Source of the DNA: CAWAMD01 sp963783045
GTDB lineage: Bacteria > Actinomycetota > Nitriliruptoria > Nitriliruptorales > Nitriliruptoraceae
DNA: 64,000 nt
NCBI GenBank assembly: GCA_963783045.1
Contig: CAWAMD010000005.1
Location: forward strand, 1,240,001 to 1,304,000
Direction of reading: 5' to 3'
In this document: positions 52,717-61,856 of the stretch, piece by piece
Numbering within the stretch: the first letter of the stretch is position 1
Layout: each line of letters starts with the position of its first letter
Program-made: the position numbers and the translations under genes
The notes under the pieces: model-generated
What the model was told of the DNA's origin: nothing
What the model saw: the letters and a program-made list of their open reading frames with translations, nothing else
Database searches by the model: none

Positions 52717-54150
52717 ATGGGCGACATCCGGGTCGGCACCGCCTCCTGGACCGACAAGACCCTCGTCGACTCGGGCTGGTACCCGAAGAAGTCGATGTCG
52801 GCGAAGGAGCGGCTCGGCTACTACGCGGACCGGTTCCGGATGGTGGAGGTGGACGCGACCTACTACTTCCCGCCCACCCAGGACCTCGCCGGCCTGTGGG
52901 TGCGGCGGACGCCCGACGACTTCCGGATGGACATCAAGGCATACAGCCTGCTGACCGGCCATCCGACGAAGCCCGAGTCGGTCTGGGAGGACGTGCGCGA
53001 CCAGGTGCTCGACGAGCACCGGGACAAGTCGAGCGCCTACCTCGACCACTTCCCGCCACGCGCGGTCGACCTCGCCTGGGAGCACTTCCGCGAGGCGCTG
53101 CTGCCCCTCGACTCCGCCGGGAAGCTCGGGGCCGTCTTCTTCCAGATGCCGCCGTGGTTCGTCGCCAGCAAGGCGAACCGTGCGTACCTGGGCGAGGTGG
53201 CCGAGCGGCTGCCCGGCTACCAGGTCGCCGTCGAGTTCCGGCACGCGTCGTGGCTGGCGGACACCGACGACGCGCGGCGGACCCTCGACCTGCTCGAGGA
53301 GCTCGGATTGGCCTTCGTCTGCGTCGACGGGCCGCAGGGCTTCGACACCTCCATCCCGCCGATCACCGCCGCCACCGCGGACCTCGCGGTCGTGCGGTTC
53401 CACGGCCACAACCGCGAGACGTGGGAGAAGAAGGGGATCTCCGCCGCCGAGCGGTTCGCCTACCTCTACGACGAGGGCGAGCTGCGCGACTGGGTGCCGG
53501 CCATCCGTGACCTGGCGACCGACGTGACCGAGACCCACGCCGTCATGAACAACTGCTACCGCGACTACGGGGTCCGAAACGCCGGGCAGCTGGCCACGAT
53601 GCTCGGCGTGGCCCGCGAGGCGACCGCCGAGGAGCACGAGGAGAACGACATGACCACCGGACGCGACGAGCGCGAAACGGCGGTGCTCGACCACCTCGAC
53701 GACCTCGACGCCGACTACGAGGTCATCGAGGTCGACCCGGCGCTGGCCGACACGGCCGACTTCTGCGCCCACTACGGCTACCCGCTCGAGACCTCCGGCA
53801 ACTGCATCGTCGTAGCGTCGAAGGACGACCCGCCGGTGTTCGCGGCGTGCGTCGTGCTGGCCACCACGAAGCTCGACGTGAACAAGCGCGTGCGCAAGCT
53901 CCTCGGCGTCCGCAAGCTGTCGTTCGCGTCCGCCGAGCAGACCCGCGCGCTGACCGGCATGGCCATCGGCGGGGTGACCCCCTTCGCGCTGCCCGACGGC
54001 CTGCCGCTGTACGTCGACGACCGGATCGCCGGGCTCGACCGGGTGATCGTGGGCGGGGGCAGCCGGGGCATCAAGATCGAGGTGGCGCCCGACGTGTTCG
54101 CGCGGATGCCCGACGCGTCGTTCGTGTCGGACCTGGCGGTCGAGGTCTAG
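52717..54150 (+). CDS. DUF72 domain fused in frame to a YbaK/ProX-type tRNA deacylase domain
   Basis: This 477-residue protein consists of two domains that are usually separate. Residues 2-300 are DUF72, a TIM-barrel domain (RVGTASWTDKTL, VEVDATYYFPPTQ, VAVEFRHASWL, VVRFHGHNRETW). Residues 312-477 are a YbaK-like aminoacyl-tRNA deacylase (LETSGNCIVVASKDDPPVFAACVVLATTKLDVNKRVRKLLG, MAIGGVTPFALPDGLPLYVDD), including its conserved Lys and GGVTPFALP. There is no stop between them; Met312 has GAGGAG just upstream, so a separate start for the deacylase is possible. Both halves look intact. The start ATG 52717 has GAGGAG upstream. Confidence 0.85.
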   Translation: MGDIRVGTASWTDKTLVDSGWYPKKSMSAKERLGYYADRFRMVEVDATYYFPPTQDLAGLWVRRTPDDFRMDIKAYSLLTGHPTKPESVWEDVRDQVLDEHRDKSSAYLDHFPPRAVDLAWEHFREALLPLDSAGKLGAVFFQMPPWFVASKANRAYLGEVAERLPGYQVAVEFRHASWLADTDDARRTLDLLEELGLAFVCVDGPQGFDTSIPPITAATADLAVVRFHGHNRETWEKKGISAAERFAYLYDEGELRDWVPAIRDLATDVTETHAVMNNCYRDYGVRNAGQLATMLGVAREATAEEHEENDMTTGRDERETAVLDHLDDLDADYEVIEVDPALADTADFCAHYGYPLETSGNCIVVASKDDPPVFAACVVLATTKLDVNKRVRKLLGVRKLSFASAEQTRALTGMAIGGVTPFALPDGLPLYVDDRIAGLDRVIVGGGSRGIKIEVAPDVFARMPDASFVSDLAVEV

Positions 54151-54228
54151 CCCCGGCGGTCCACCCCGGCCCTTCCCCCACTCCCCGCGTGGTGCTATGA
54201 CGGGAGGACAGAATGGGGAGGAGCCGTC

Positions 54229-55572
54229 ATGTCGACCCAGATCACGCCCGCACCGACGGCCAGCGACCACGTCGTCGTCGACCGTTACACCGACATCGTC
54301 GGACCGAGCAACGAGATGCTCGGTCCCGTCCGTGACGGTGGCCGCATCGAGTACCTGACCGTCCCGGGCTGCTGGGGGCCGATGATCACCCCGTCGATCC
54401 GCAGTGGCCACGAGGTGACCCTTCCGGTCGCGGTCGAGGGCGCCGAGGTGGGTGACGCGGTCGCGCTGCACGTCGAGAGCCTCGAGCAGGTCTCCCGGGC
54501 CACCACCTCCGGCACCCACGAAGGCTGGGACGGCCGTTTCATCTCCGATCCGTTCGTGGCCGGGATCTGCCCCACCTGCCGCGACGAGGGTCGCCACTTC
54601 CTGTACCCCGACACCTACGTCGACGGGCTCGGGCACGGCGCGGTGAAGTGCGCCATGTGCCACTCGGAGGTCATCCCCTTCCGGATGATCGAGGGCTACA
54701 CGATGGTCTTCGACGACGACAAGCGGCTCGGCGTCACCGTCACCGGCGAGCGCGCGGAGGAGATCGGCCGTGACGGACGCGCCTGGGTGGGCCTGAACGA
54801 CAACGCGACCCAGCATCCGATCACGATCCTCGCGAAGGCCGACCTCGTCGGGACGATGACCCGGTGCCGCATCTCGGCCGGCAACCTCGGGTCGATCCCG
54901 TCGATCGACCTGCCGAGCTCACACAACTGCGGCGACTTCGGCGCGTTCCTGATCGGCGCGGAGCACGAGTTCGCCGTCACCGAGGAGCAGCTCGGCCAGC
55001 GCACCGACGCCCACATGGACGTCGACTCGGTCCGGGTGGGCAGCACCGTGATCGTTCCCGTCAAGGTGCCGGGCGCCGGCATCTACGCCGGCGACGTGCA
55101 CGCGATGATCGGCGATGGCGAGATCGCGGTACACACCACCGATATCGGGGCGCGGATCGTCGTACGGGTGGAGGTGGTGAAGGGCATGGCCCTCGACGGC
55201 CCGATCCTGCTACCGCCGGTCGAAGACCTACCCTTCCTCGCGCAACCCTTCCGGGCCGACGAGGTCGCGCGGGCGCGTGCGCTCGCCGAGCAGCACCGGA
55301 CATTGCTGGAGGGACCGGTCCTGCCGATCCAGGTGCTCGGCTCCGGCCTGTACGTGAACGCCGCGGTGGACAACGCCGTCGAGCGCGCGGCCGCGCTGCT
55401 CGGCATGTCGGTCCACGAGGTCCGCAACCGCGGCACGATCAGCGGCGCTGTCGACATCGGACGGCTGCCCGGGTTCGTGCAGCTCAGCCTCCTGGTTCCG
55501 CGTGCCACGCTCGAGCGGGTCGGGCTCGCCCCGCTGGTCGAGGCGGCCTACGGCCCGCCCGCCGGCTGGTGA
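54229..55572 (+). CDS. Acetamidase/formamidase-family protein with inserted four-Cys motif
   Basis: This 447-residue protein has the formamidase family pattern: LHVESLEQ, SIPSIDLPSSHNCGDFGAFLIGAE, and VKVPGAGIYAGDVHAMIGDGEIAVHTTDI, with an N-terminal TVPGCWGPMITPSI in place of the common segment. At about residues 113-144 it carries CPTC...CAMC, a zinc-ribbon-like insertion absent in ordinary formamidases. The amide substrate is unknown. ATG 54229 has GGGGAGGAG upstream. The C-terminal part (YVNAAVDNAVERAAALLGM) is typical of the family. Confidence 0.8.
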   Translation: MSTQITPAPTASDHVVVDRYTDIVGPSNEMLGPVRDGGRIEYLTVPGCWGPMITPSIRSGHEVTLPVAVEGAEVGDAVALHVESLEQVSRATTSGTHEGWDGRFISDPFVAGICPTCRDEGRHFLYPDTYVDGLGHGAVKCAMCHSEVIPFRMIEGYTMVFDDDKRLGVTVTGERAEEIGRDGRAWVGLNDNATQHPITILAKADLVGTMTRCRISAGNLGSIPSIDLPSSHNCGDFGAFLIGAEHEFAVTEEQLGQRTDAHMDVDSVRVGSTVIVPVKVPGAGIYAGDVHAMIGDGEIAVHTTDIGARIVVRVEVVKGMALDGPILLPPVEDLPFLAQPFRADEVARARALAEQHRTLLEGPVLPIQVLGSGLYVNAAVDNAVERAAALLGMSVHEVRNRGTISGAVDIGRLPGFVQLSLLVPRATLERVGLAPLVEAAYGPPAGW

Positions 55573-55611
55573 CGGGCCCTCCGCCGCGCGTGGCGGTGAT
55601 CCGCCGGGTCC

Positions 55612-55998
55612 TCACGACGGGACCGGGTCCTCCTCGAGGCGCGCCTGCATCGCCTGGGCCAGCGGGATCAGGCCGGACAGGGGCCGGACCATGACCGTGA
55701 ACGCGGTGATGCGTCCCTCGGCGTCGACGGTGAGCGAGTCGATGCCCTCCACGTCGCGGTCGCCGACGCGCGCAGCGAAGAACAGCACGGCACGGTCGCC
55801 CTCGACGACCTGGTCGACGTAGCGGAAGTCCTCGAAGACCTCGACGACGTGCCGCAGGATGTGGGCGGTCGCGGCCCGCCCCTGATAGGGGTGGTGAACG
55901 ACCGGGCTGCGGAAGACCACGTCGTCGTGGAGCAGGTCGAGTGCGGCGTCGTGGTCGCCGGCCTCGATGGCAGCGCGGAAGGGATGGGGCGTGGTCAC
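55612..55998 (-). CDS. NTF2/SnoaL-like protein
   Basis: This 128-residue protein starts at GTG 55998 with GGAG upstream. A cone-shaped NTF2-like fold is implied by FRAAIEAGDHDAALDLLHDDVVFRSPVVHHPYQGR and HILRHVVEVFEDFRYVDQVV, with later strands ending in FTVMVRPLSGL. Members of this fold serve as small isomerases, polyketide cyclases or binding proteins. No specific catalytic set is visible. It is 13 bp from the DUF523 gene on the same strand. Confidence 0.8.
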   Translation of the reverse strand: MTTPHPFRAAIEAGDHDAALDLLHDDVVFRSPVVHHPYQGRAATAHILRHVVEVFEDFRYVDQVVEGDRAVLFFAARVGDRDVEGIDSLTVDAEGRITAFTVMVRPLSGLIPLAQAMQARLEEDPVPS

Positions 55999-56011
55999 GT
56001 CGGCTCCTCGG

Positions 56012-56485
56012 TCATGCCAGGTCCTCCTCGGTGACGACGGCGACGCCGGCGCGGCGCAGCGCTGCCGCGGTGACGCCCTCCCCGGCGACGGCGGTTGTCG
56101 TGAAGGAGCCGTCGTAGATGCGGTGCACGCCACAGGAGGGGCTGCGGGCCTTCAGGATGGCGCGGCGGACGCCGGCCGCCCGGGCCCGCTCGACCGCGAC
56201 GCGGGCACCCTCGAGGTACGCGTCGGTGACATCCTCCCCGGTGACGGCCACGACCCGCGCCGTGCCGTCGAGCACGTCCTCGCCGGTGCCGCCCTGGATC
56301 TCGGCGGGCGGGCGCGGCGTCGGCAGGCCGCCGGCCTCCTCGGGGCAGACGGGAACCACGGGACGGTCGCCGACGAGCGCCCGCACCGCGGCGTCACGGT
56401 TGTCGGTGGCCTTGTACGTGCAGGCACGCCCGAGCAGGCAGGCGCTGACGAGCACGGGCGCGGCGTCGTCGGTCTGGTCGGTCAC
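56012..56485 (-). CDS. DUF523 family protein
   Basis: This 157-residue protein starts from GTG 56485. Key DUF523 features are all present: VSACLLG near residue 13, CPEEAGGLPTPRPPAEIQGG and LKARSPSCGVHRIYDGSF, with a conserved Cys in each. Length is typical. Related domains are sometimes fused to YbgA; the activity is not established. It runs against the HAD-family gene, which starts 75 bp away on the other strand. Confidence 0.88.
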   Translation of the reverse strand: MTDQTDDAAPVLVSACLLGRACTYKATDNRDAAVRALVGDRPVVPVCPEEAGGLPTPRPPAEIQGGTGEDVLDGTARVVAVTGEDVTDAYLEGARVAVERARAAGVRRAILKARSPSCGVHRIYDGSFTTTAVAGEGVTAAALRRAGVAVVTEEDLA

Positions 56486-56560
56486 GGCTCGGTCCCGGAG
56501 ACGGTGCGGGTCCAACGGTAGCCTCCCGGCGTCCGTCTCCCCCGCGCGAGGACCGACCCG

Positions 56561-57448
56561 GTGCCCGACCCTGCCTTCCGCCTGCCGGCGGGGATCCTGC
56601 CCGGCGGCCGGTTCGCCGACTGGCGGCCGGCGACCCCCGCCTACGTCGTCTGCGACGTGGACGGGACGCTCGTCGGGCCGGCGGCCTCTGCGAGTCCGGG
56701 CGTGGCCGCGGCGATCGCCCGGGCGCAGGAGCACGGCCTGCGCGTCGGGTTCGCGACCGGACGCATGCGCCAGGCCGTCCAGCCGCTGTGGGAGCAGCTG
56801 CGCGCCGTCGGCCCGCACGTCCTCCACAACGGAGCCGAGGTCCGGTTCGAGGGCCACACGATCGCGGCGTGGCCGCTCACCGACGACCAGCTCGCCGCGA
56901 TCCTTGCCATCGCCCGCCGGCTGGACGCCTACGCCGAGCTGTACGTGGAGGACGGCTTCTACGTCACGGCGATGGTCGAGGCCGCCCGCGCCCACTGGGA
57001 CATCCTCGGCCACGAGCCGCTCGGCGTCGTGTCCGCGGTGGACCAGGTGCCCGGCCCGGTGCTGAAGGCGACGTTCGCCGCGTTCGGCACCCCGATCGAC
57101 GAGATCGTCGCCGCCATCGGCGACGCCGGGATGCGCGCCGGCCCGGCCGGGTCGCCGCTGACCCCGGGGATCATGTACGTGAACGCGACCCACCCGGACG
57201 CCGGCAAGGGCGCCGCCGTGACGCGGGCGGCCGCGGCGATCGGCGTCGGGCTCGACGCCACGGTCGCCGTCGGCGACGCGACGAACGACCTGCCGATGCT
57301 CGCCGTCGTCGGGACCGCGATCGCCATGGGGCAGGCCCCGGACGAGGTTCGCGACGCCGCCCACCTCGTCGTCCCCGGCGTCGACGACGACGGGGTCGCG
57401 GATGCCCTCGACGCGTGCGTGGGCTGGCGGGAGGAATCCGCGGGCTGA
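56561..57448 (+). CDS. HAD-superfamily (Cof-type, IIB) phosphatase
   Basis: This 295-residue protein has motif I CDVDGTLVGP (D32, D34), motif II FATGRMRQ, motif III in a Lys-containing DAGKGAAVTRA and motif IV VAVGDATNDLPMLAVVG, with a C2B cap between. These act on sugar phosphates, flavin or other small phosphoesters. GTG 56561 follows GAGGACC. No clear link to otsA is visible. Confidence 0.9.
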   Translation: MPDPAFRLPAGILPGGRFADWRPATPAYVVCDVDGTLVGPAASASPGVAAAIARAQEHGLRVGFATGRMRQAVQPLWEQLRAVGPHVLHNGAEVRFEGHTIAAWPLTDDQLAAILAIARRLDAYAELYVEDGFYVTAMVEAARAHWDILGHEPLGVVSAVDQVPGPVLKATFAAFGTPIDEIVAAIGDAGMRAGPAGSPLTPGIMYVNATHPDAGKGAAVTRAAAAIGVGLDATVAVGDATNDLPMLAVVGTAIAMGQAPDEVRDAAHLVVPGVDDDGVADALDACVGWREESAG

Positions 57449-57481
57449 CCGGGGAACTCCTCGGGGAGACGAGGAGGACCG

Positions 57482-60097
57482 ATGGGCGGCCGACGTGTGC
57501 TGGCGGCGATCGCGGCGCTGGCGATCGGGCTCGTGGGCGCAGCGCCGTCGCCCCGGGGCGCTGACGCGGCGGCCGTGCCCGCGACCGCGACCGTCCGTGC
57601 CGTCGCGATCAACGCCCGGTTCTCGATGGCCGACGACGCGTCCTACGCCTCGTTCGACGCGGCCATGCGTCGGCTGTTCGACCGCGCCCGTCCGCAGCTG
57701 CGCGAGGACGCCCCGAACCTCGTCGTCTACCCCGAGTCGATCGGGCTGTGGACGGCCTTCCTCGGCGTGCGGGGGGCGGCAGCGCGACAGGCCACCTCCG
57801 CGGAGCAGGCCATCGCGTCGTTGATCGCCGCCTACCAGCCGCAGATCGACCTCTACGCCACCCGCTTCGGGGTGCCACCGCTCGACCCGGCGCAGGCGGC
57901 CGACCCGGGAGCGGCGCTCGACCTTCGGACCCTGGCCTGGGCGCTGGCCGACCACATGACCCGCGCCTACCGCGACACGTTCTCGGGCATCGCGAAGGAC
58001 GAGGGGGTCTGGCTCGTCGCGTGCACCGACAAGGCGCCGGCCGAGCCGACCGACGACCCCGCGTTCCTGGCCGTCCGCGACCCCGAGGCGCCGGCCGCGT
58101 CGCCGACCTACCGGGTCCCCGACGACCAGCCGTTCTTCGTGAACACCTGCACGCTGTGGAACCCGGCCGGCGACCCGGTGTACGAGGCGCGCAAGGAGTA
58201 CCTCGTCCCGCTCGAGCAGGACCTGCTGGACATCACCGCCGCGTCGACCGACGAGATCGGGGTCGTACCGACGCCGGTCGGGCGGCTCGGGTTCACGATC
58301 TCCGCGCCGGCCTGGGCGCACGAGGTCACCCAGCGCCTCGAGCAGCTCGACATGCAGGTGCAGCTCCAGCCCGACGCGAACCCGGGCGGCATCGGGTCCT
58401 ACGGGTGGGCGAACGCCCCGGCGAGCCTCGACAACTGGCAACCCGACGGCTGGCGGATGGCGAGCTGGGAGCAGCTGTCGGTGTCCGGGTCCGTCGAGGC
58501 GAACGTGACCCCGATGGCGACCGGCACGATGCTCGACTTCGTCATGTTCGACGGCCAGGGCCACGTCATGCACCAGCCCCGGCCGGCCGACACGCCCCGC
58601 CGGTTCGTCGGGACGACGACCGAGCCGGGCTACGACGCGATCGCCCCGTGGGTCGACACGGCCCGGGACTGGTGCCCGCCGGACGATCCCTCGCTGCCGC
58701 TGCTCGACCGGCGGCGGGCGCTCGTCGACTGCTCCCGGCAGCTCGAGCCGGGCGCCGCCCACGCCGGCGACGAGGTCGCATCGGTCGTCGCGGCGGACCT
58801 GCACCTGCGCCGACGGGGAGCGCCGGTGCTCGCGCGGTGCGCGGGCTGCGCCCCGCCGGTGCACGTCGCGCCCTCCGGGGGCCGGCAGTGGACACCGGCT
58901 GCGGCCACCGGTCCGGACGGCACCGTCTACGTCGCCTACCGGGACGCGGTCTCGACCTGGGACGGCGTGCACACCGACGGCGACGTGTGGCTGGTGCGCC
59001 GGCCCCCCGACGGGCCGTGGTCGGCGCCGGTGCGGGTGGACGACGGGCCGGCGTCGTCGAACACCCCGGCCGACGGCGCCTGGCATCCCGAGATCGCGGT
59101 GACGCCCGACGGCACGGTCGTCGTCGCCTACGAGGACGCCCGCGCGTCCGAGAACGTGTGGGTGGCCCGGTCGGCCGACGGCGGGCGGACGTTCTCGCCG
59201 AGCGTGCGGGTCTCGACCACCGGCGGGGCGCCCACCAACGGCGGGGCGCGCAACGGCTACCAGCGGCTGGCCGTCGGACCCGACGGGACGCTCGTGCTCG
59301 TCTACCACGGCCACGGCACGGCGAACGCGGCCGCCCGGGTGTACGCGACGGTCAGCCGGGACGGCGGGGCGACGTGGACCGACCCGGTGGTCGTGGACGA
59401 CACACCGACCGTGGCCGTGGCCGGGCCCGACGGCCCGGTGGAGCACGGCGTCGGGCACGCCTGGCGGCCCGCGGTGACGTTCACCGCCGACGGCGGGGTC
59501 GTGGTGGCGTGGCAGGACTTCCGCACGCGCCAGAACCTCGTCCGCGTCGTGCGGGCCGACCGGCCCGGGGATCTCGGGCAGGTGCCGTCGCGGCTCGTGG
59601 ATCCCGCAGCCGCCGGCGCCACCTACCGCACCGACGCGACGACCGAGTGGGTCCAGCAGCTCACCCCGGCGCTGGCGGCCGACGGCGAGGAGGTCCGGCT
59701 CGCGTGGGAGGACACGACCGGCGGGGTGGGGCACGTCGTGGTCGCGTCCTCGGCCGACGGTGGGCGCCACTTCGGGCCCCCTCGCCCCGTCACCGCGCCG
59801 GCCGGGGGCCGGCAGCGGTTCCCGCGGCTGGCGGTCCGTGCGGACGGCCGCTGGCTCGCCGCCTTCGAGCAGGCCGCCGGCGACGAGGGCTTCGCCGCGC
59901 TGGTGAGCACCAGCCGCGCCGGGAGCCGCGTATGGGGAGCGCCGGCCGTGATCGACGGTGACGGTCTCGCGCCCGTGCCGGTGGCCGGCGCGAGGTCCGG
60001 ACCGCTGGTGGTGTGGCAGGACGTGACGGGCTGGATCGGCGGCGCCCCCCGGCCGGCGACGGAGCAGATCGCCGTCGCCGGGCTGCCCGCCGGATGA
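57482..60097 (+). CDS. Secreted protein: nitrilase-like domain (Cys missing) plus BNR/sialidase-like propeller
   Basis: In this 871-residue protein, residues 1-30 form a signal peptide (VLAAIAALAIGLVGA, AAPSPRGADA). Residues about 35-400 have a carbon-nitrogen hydrolase-like outline: VVYPESIGLW with Glu85, ARKEYLVPLEQD with Lys238, then VGRLGFTISAPAW where the nucleophile Cys should be and Ser274/Ala275 stand. Glu-Lys-Cys thus becomes Glu-Lys-(Ser/Ala), so hydrolysis is doubtful. Residues about 425-870 are BNR-type blades: DGTVYVAYRD, SADGGRTFSPSVRV, SRDGGATWTDPVVV, SADGGRHFG. I know of no standard family with this pairing. It is extracellular, probably binding rather than catalytic. Confidence 0.78.
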   Translation: MGGRRVLAAIAALAIGLVGAAPSPRGADAAAVPATATVRAVAINARFSMADDASYASFDAAMRRLFDRARPQLREDAPNLVVYPESIGLWTAFLGVRGAAARQATSAEQAIASLIAAYQPQIDLYATRFGVPPLDPAQAADPGAALDLRTLAWALADHMTRAYRDTFSGIAKDEGVWLVACTDKAPAEPTDDPAFLAVRDPEAPAASPTYRVPDDQPFFVNTCTLWNPAGDPVYEARKEYLVPLEQDLLDITAASTDEIGVVPTPVGRLGFTISAPAWAHEVTQRLEQLDMQVQLQPDANPGGIGSYGWANAPASLDNWQPDGWRMASWEQLSVSGSVEANVTPMATGTMLDFVMFDGQGHVMHQPRPADTPRRFVGTTTEPGYDAIAPWVDTARDWCPPDDPSLPLLDRRRALVDCSRQLEPGAAHAGDEVASVVAADLHLRRRGAPVLARCAGCAPPVHVAPSGGRQWTPAAATGPDGTVYVAYRDAVSTWDGVHTDGDVWLVRRPPDGPWSAPVRVDDGPASSNTPADGAWHPEIAVTPDGTVVVAYEDARASENVWVARSADGGRTFSPSVRVSTTGGAPTNGGARNGYQRLAVGPDGTLVLVYHGHGTANAAARVYATVSRDGGATWTDPVVVDDTPTVAVAGPDGPVEHGVGHAWRPAVTFTADGGVVVAWQDFRTRQNLVRVVRADRPGDLGQVPSRLVDPAAAGATYRTDATTEWVQQLTPALAADGEEVRLAWEDTTGGVGHVVVASSADGGRHFGPPRPVTAPAGGRQRFPRLAVRADGRWLAAFEQAAGDEGFAALVSTSRAGSRVWGAPAVIDGDGLAPVPVAGARSGPLVVWQDVTGWIGGAPRPATEQIAVAGLPAG

Positions 60098-60109
60098 GTT
60101 CGACGCTCC

Positions 60110-60265
60110 GTGGTCGCCGGCCGGCCATCCGACCAGGCACCGCTCGGCGAGGTGGTGGCGGAGGTCGCGGCCCAGCTCGGACAGGAGCCGGACACGGTCG
60201 CGGCCGCGGTCCTGCCCGAGATGGCCACGCTGCTGCGGCTCGGCTTCGTCGAGCGCACGGGCTGA
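60110..60265 (+). CDS. Small PqqD-like protein
   Basis: GTG 60110 opens a 51-residue frame, VVAGRPSDQAPLGEVVAEVAAQLG...VAAAVLPEMATLLRLGFVERTG, in phase with the previous gene just after its TGA. The I/V-x-x-L-x-x-L-G-x-V pattern resembles the C-terminal half of PqqD-type peptide-chaperone domains. It may be a short full-length protein or a tail of a lost gene. No ribosome site is obvious. Confidence 0.4.
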   Translation: MVAGRPSDQAPLGEVVAEVAAQLGQEPDTVAAAVLPEMATLLRLGFVERTG

Positions 60266-60374
60266 GACCGCACGAAACCGGCACCTCGGCCGCCGCGTCC
60301 GACTACCGTGATCGTTGGCCCGGTCGCCGGGGGCGGCGCCCGGTGGGGCCGTCTCGTGAGCGTGGGGGCAGATC

Positions 60375-61853
60375 ATGGCCGACTTCGTGCAGACCGTCGT
60401 CAGCGTCCTCGGGTTCGTGGTCCTCGCGGTCGTCGTCCTGCTGCTGCTCTGGCTCGTCTACCGCCGGCGCTACCGCCGGATCGGACCGGACGAGGCGCTG
60501 ATCGTCTACGGGCGTCGCGCGAAGAAGGACAAGGACGGGTTCCGCGTCATCGTGGGCGGCGGCACGTTCGTCGCCCCGTTCATCGAGGAGGCGGAGAAGT
60601 TCCCGCTGCACGCGATGCAGCTCGACGTGCAGCTGCTGGGCGTGCTGGCGGGCGACCAGCGCACCCCGATCAACGTCAACGGCACCGCCACCGTGAAGGT
60701 CCCGGCGACCCCGGACGAGCGCACGAACGACTTCCCCACGGTGCGCCGCGCCGCCTCGAACTTCCTCGGCATGTCGGTCGAGCAGATCCGTAGCAACCTG
60801 ACCAAGGTCGTGTCCGGCCACCTGCGCACCATCGTCGCCGGCCTCTCGGTCGCCGAGCTGTACGCCGACCAGGCGCGCTTCACCGAGGACCTCAAGGAGA
60901 AGGCGGCGAACGAGCTGGCGGCGCTCGGCTACGTGTTCCTGTCCTTCGTGTTCGAGTCGATCACCGACGACAACGGCTACCTCGACGCGCTCGGCGTCCC
61001 CGAGATCGAGCGCGCCCGTCGTGACGCCCGCATCGCGCGGGCCAGCAACGACCGCGACGCCTCGCTGCAGGAGGAGCAGGCCCGCCTCGAGAAGGAGCAG
61101 CGCCGCTTCTCCGTCGAGGAGGACGTGGCCGAGTCGGAGAAGTCACTGTCGATGAAGCAGGCCTCCATCAAGGAGGCCGTCAACGTCGCGAACGCCCGCG
61201 CGCTGAAGGCCGGCGAGATGGAGCTGAAGCTCCAGGACATCCAGATCGCCGAGAAGGAGGCCGAGCGCGAGCGTCGCGAGCTCGACGCCACGGTGCGGGA
61301 GCGCGCCGAGGCGGACAAGTTCGCGCAGGAGCGCCGCGCCGAGGGCGCCCGCTTCGCCGCCGAGCAGGACGCCGAGGCCGAGCGCTTCCGCGTCGAGCAG
61401 GAGGCCGAGTCCGCGCGCGTCCGCCGTGCCAAGGCGGCGGAGGCCGTCCGGCTCGAGGCGGAGGCGGAGGCACAGCGCGCCCGCGACGTCGGGCTCGCCG
61501 AGGCCGATGCGACCCGGGCGAAGGGCGAGGCGGAAGCGGAGGCCCGCCGCCTGCTCGCCGAGGCCCTGCAGGCCTACACCGAGGCCGGCCTGCACCTCGA
61601 GGCGCTGAAGGTGCTGCCCGACGTGGTCGCGGCCGCCTCCGAGCCGCTGTCGCGGGCCGGCAAGACCACGATCATCGCGAGCGGCAACGGCGCCGGCACC
61701 GGGGCCGCGAAGCTGACGGAGGACGTGGCGCAGACGCTGGCGACCGCCGTACCGGTGCTCAAGGACCTGTCCGGCGTGGACCTCACGGCGCTGCTGCGCG
61801 GGCTCGCCGGCCGGGTCGCCGACCATGGGACGGACACCGAGGATGCGGAGTAG
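60375..61853 (+). CDS. Flotillin-like SPFH-domain membrane protein
   Basis: This 492-residue protein has an N-terminal helix (VLGFVVLAVVVLLLLWLVY), then an SPFH domain (ALIVYGRRAKKDKDGFRVIVGGGTFVAPFIEEAEKFPLHAMQLDVQL, LSFVFESITDDNGYLDALGVPEIERARRDARI) and a long Ala/Glu-rich coiled coil (KEAERERRELDATVRERAE...) with the typical EAEA repeats. A short Gly-rich C-tail follows. Flotillins gather in membrane microdomains. It starts a run of four membrane-related genes with short gaps. Confidence 0.93.
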   Translation: MADFVQTVVSVLGFVVLAVVVLLLLWLVYRRRYRRIGPDEALIVYGRRAKKDKDGFRVIVGGGTFVAPFIEEAEKFPLHAMQLDVQLLGVLAGDQRTPINVNGTATVKVPATPDERTNDFPTVRRAASNFLGMSVEQIRSNLTKVVSGHLRTIVAGLSVAELYADQARFTEDLKEKAANELAALGYVFLSFVFESITDDNGYLDALGVPEIERARRDARIARASNDRDASLQEEQARLEKEQRRFSVEEDVAESEKSLSMKQASIKEAVNVANARALKAGEMELKLQDIQIAEKEAERERRELDATVRERAEADKFAQERRAEGARFAAEQDAEAERFRVEQEAESARVRRAKAAEAVRLEAEAEAQRARDVGLAEADATRAKGEAEAEARRLLAEALQAYTEAGLHLEALKVLPDVVAAASEPLSRAGKTTIIASGNGAGTGAAKLTEDVAQTLATAVPVLKDLSGVDLTALLRGLAGRVADHGTDTEDAE

Positions 61854-61856
61854 CCG

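Noticed and set aside
56012..60376. Minus-strand open frame of 1,454 residues
   Set aside because: It is a shadow of the plus-strand HAD and nitrilase-propeller genes, low in complexity (Arg/Gly/Asp-rich) and without domains. Only its last 158 codons (DUF523) are real.
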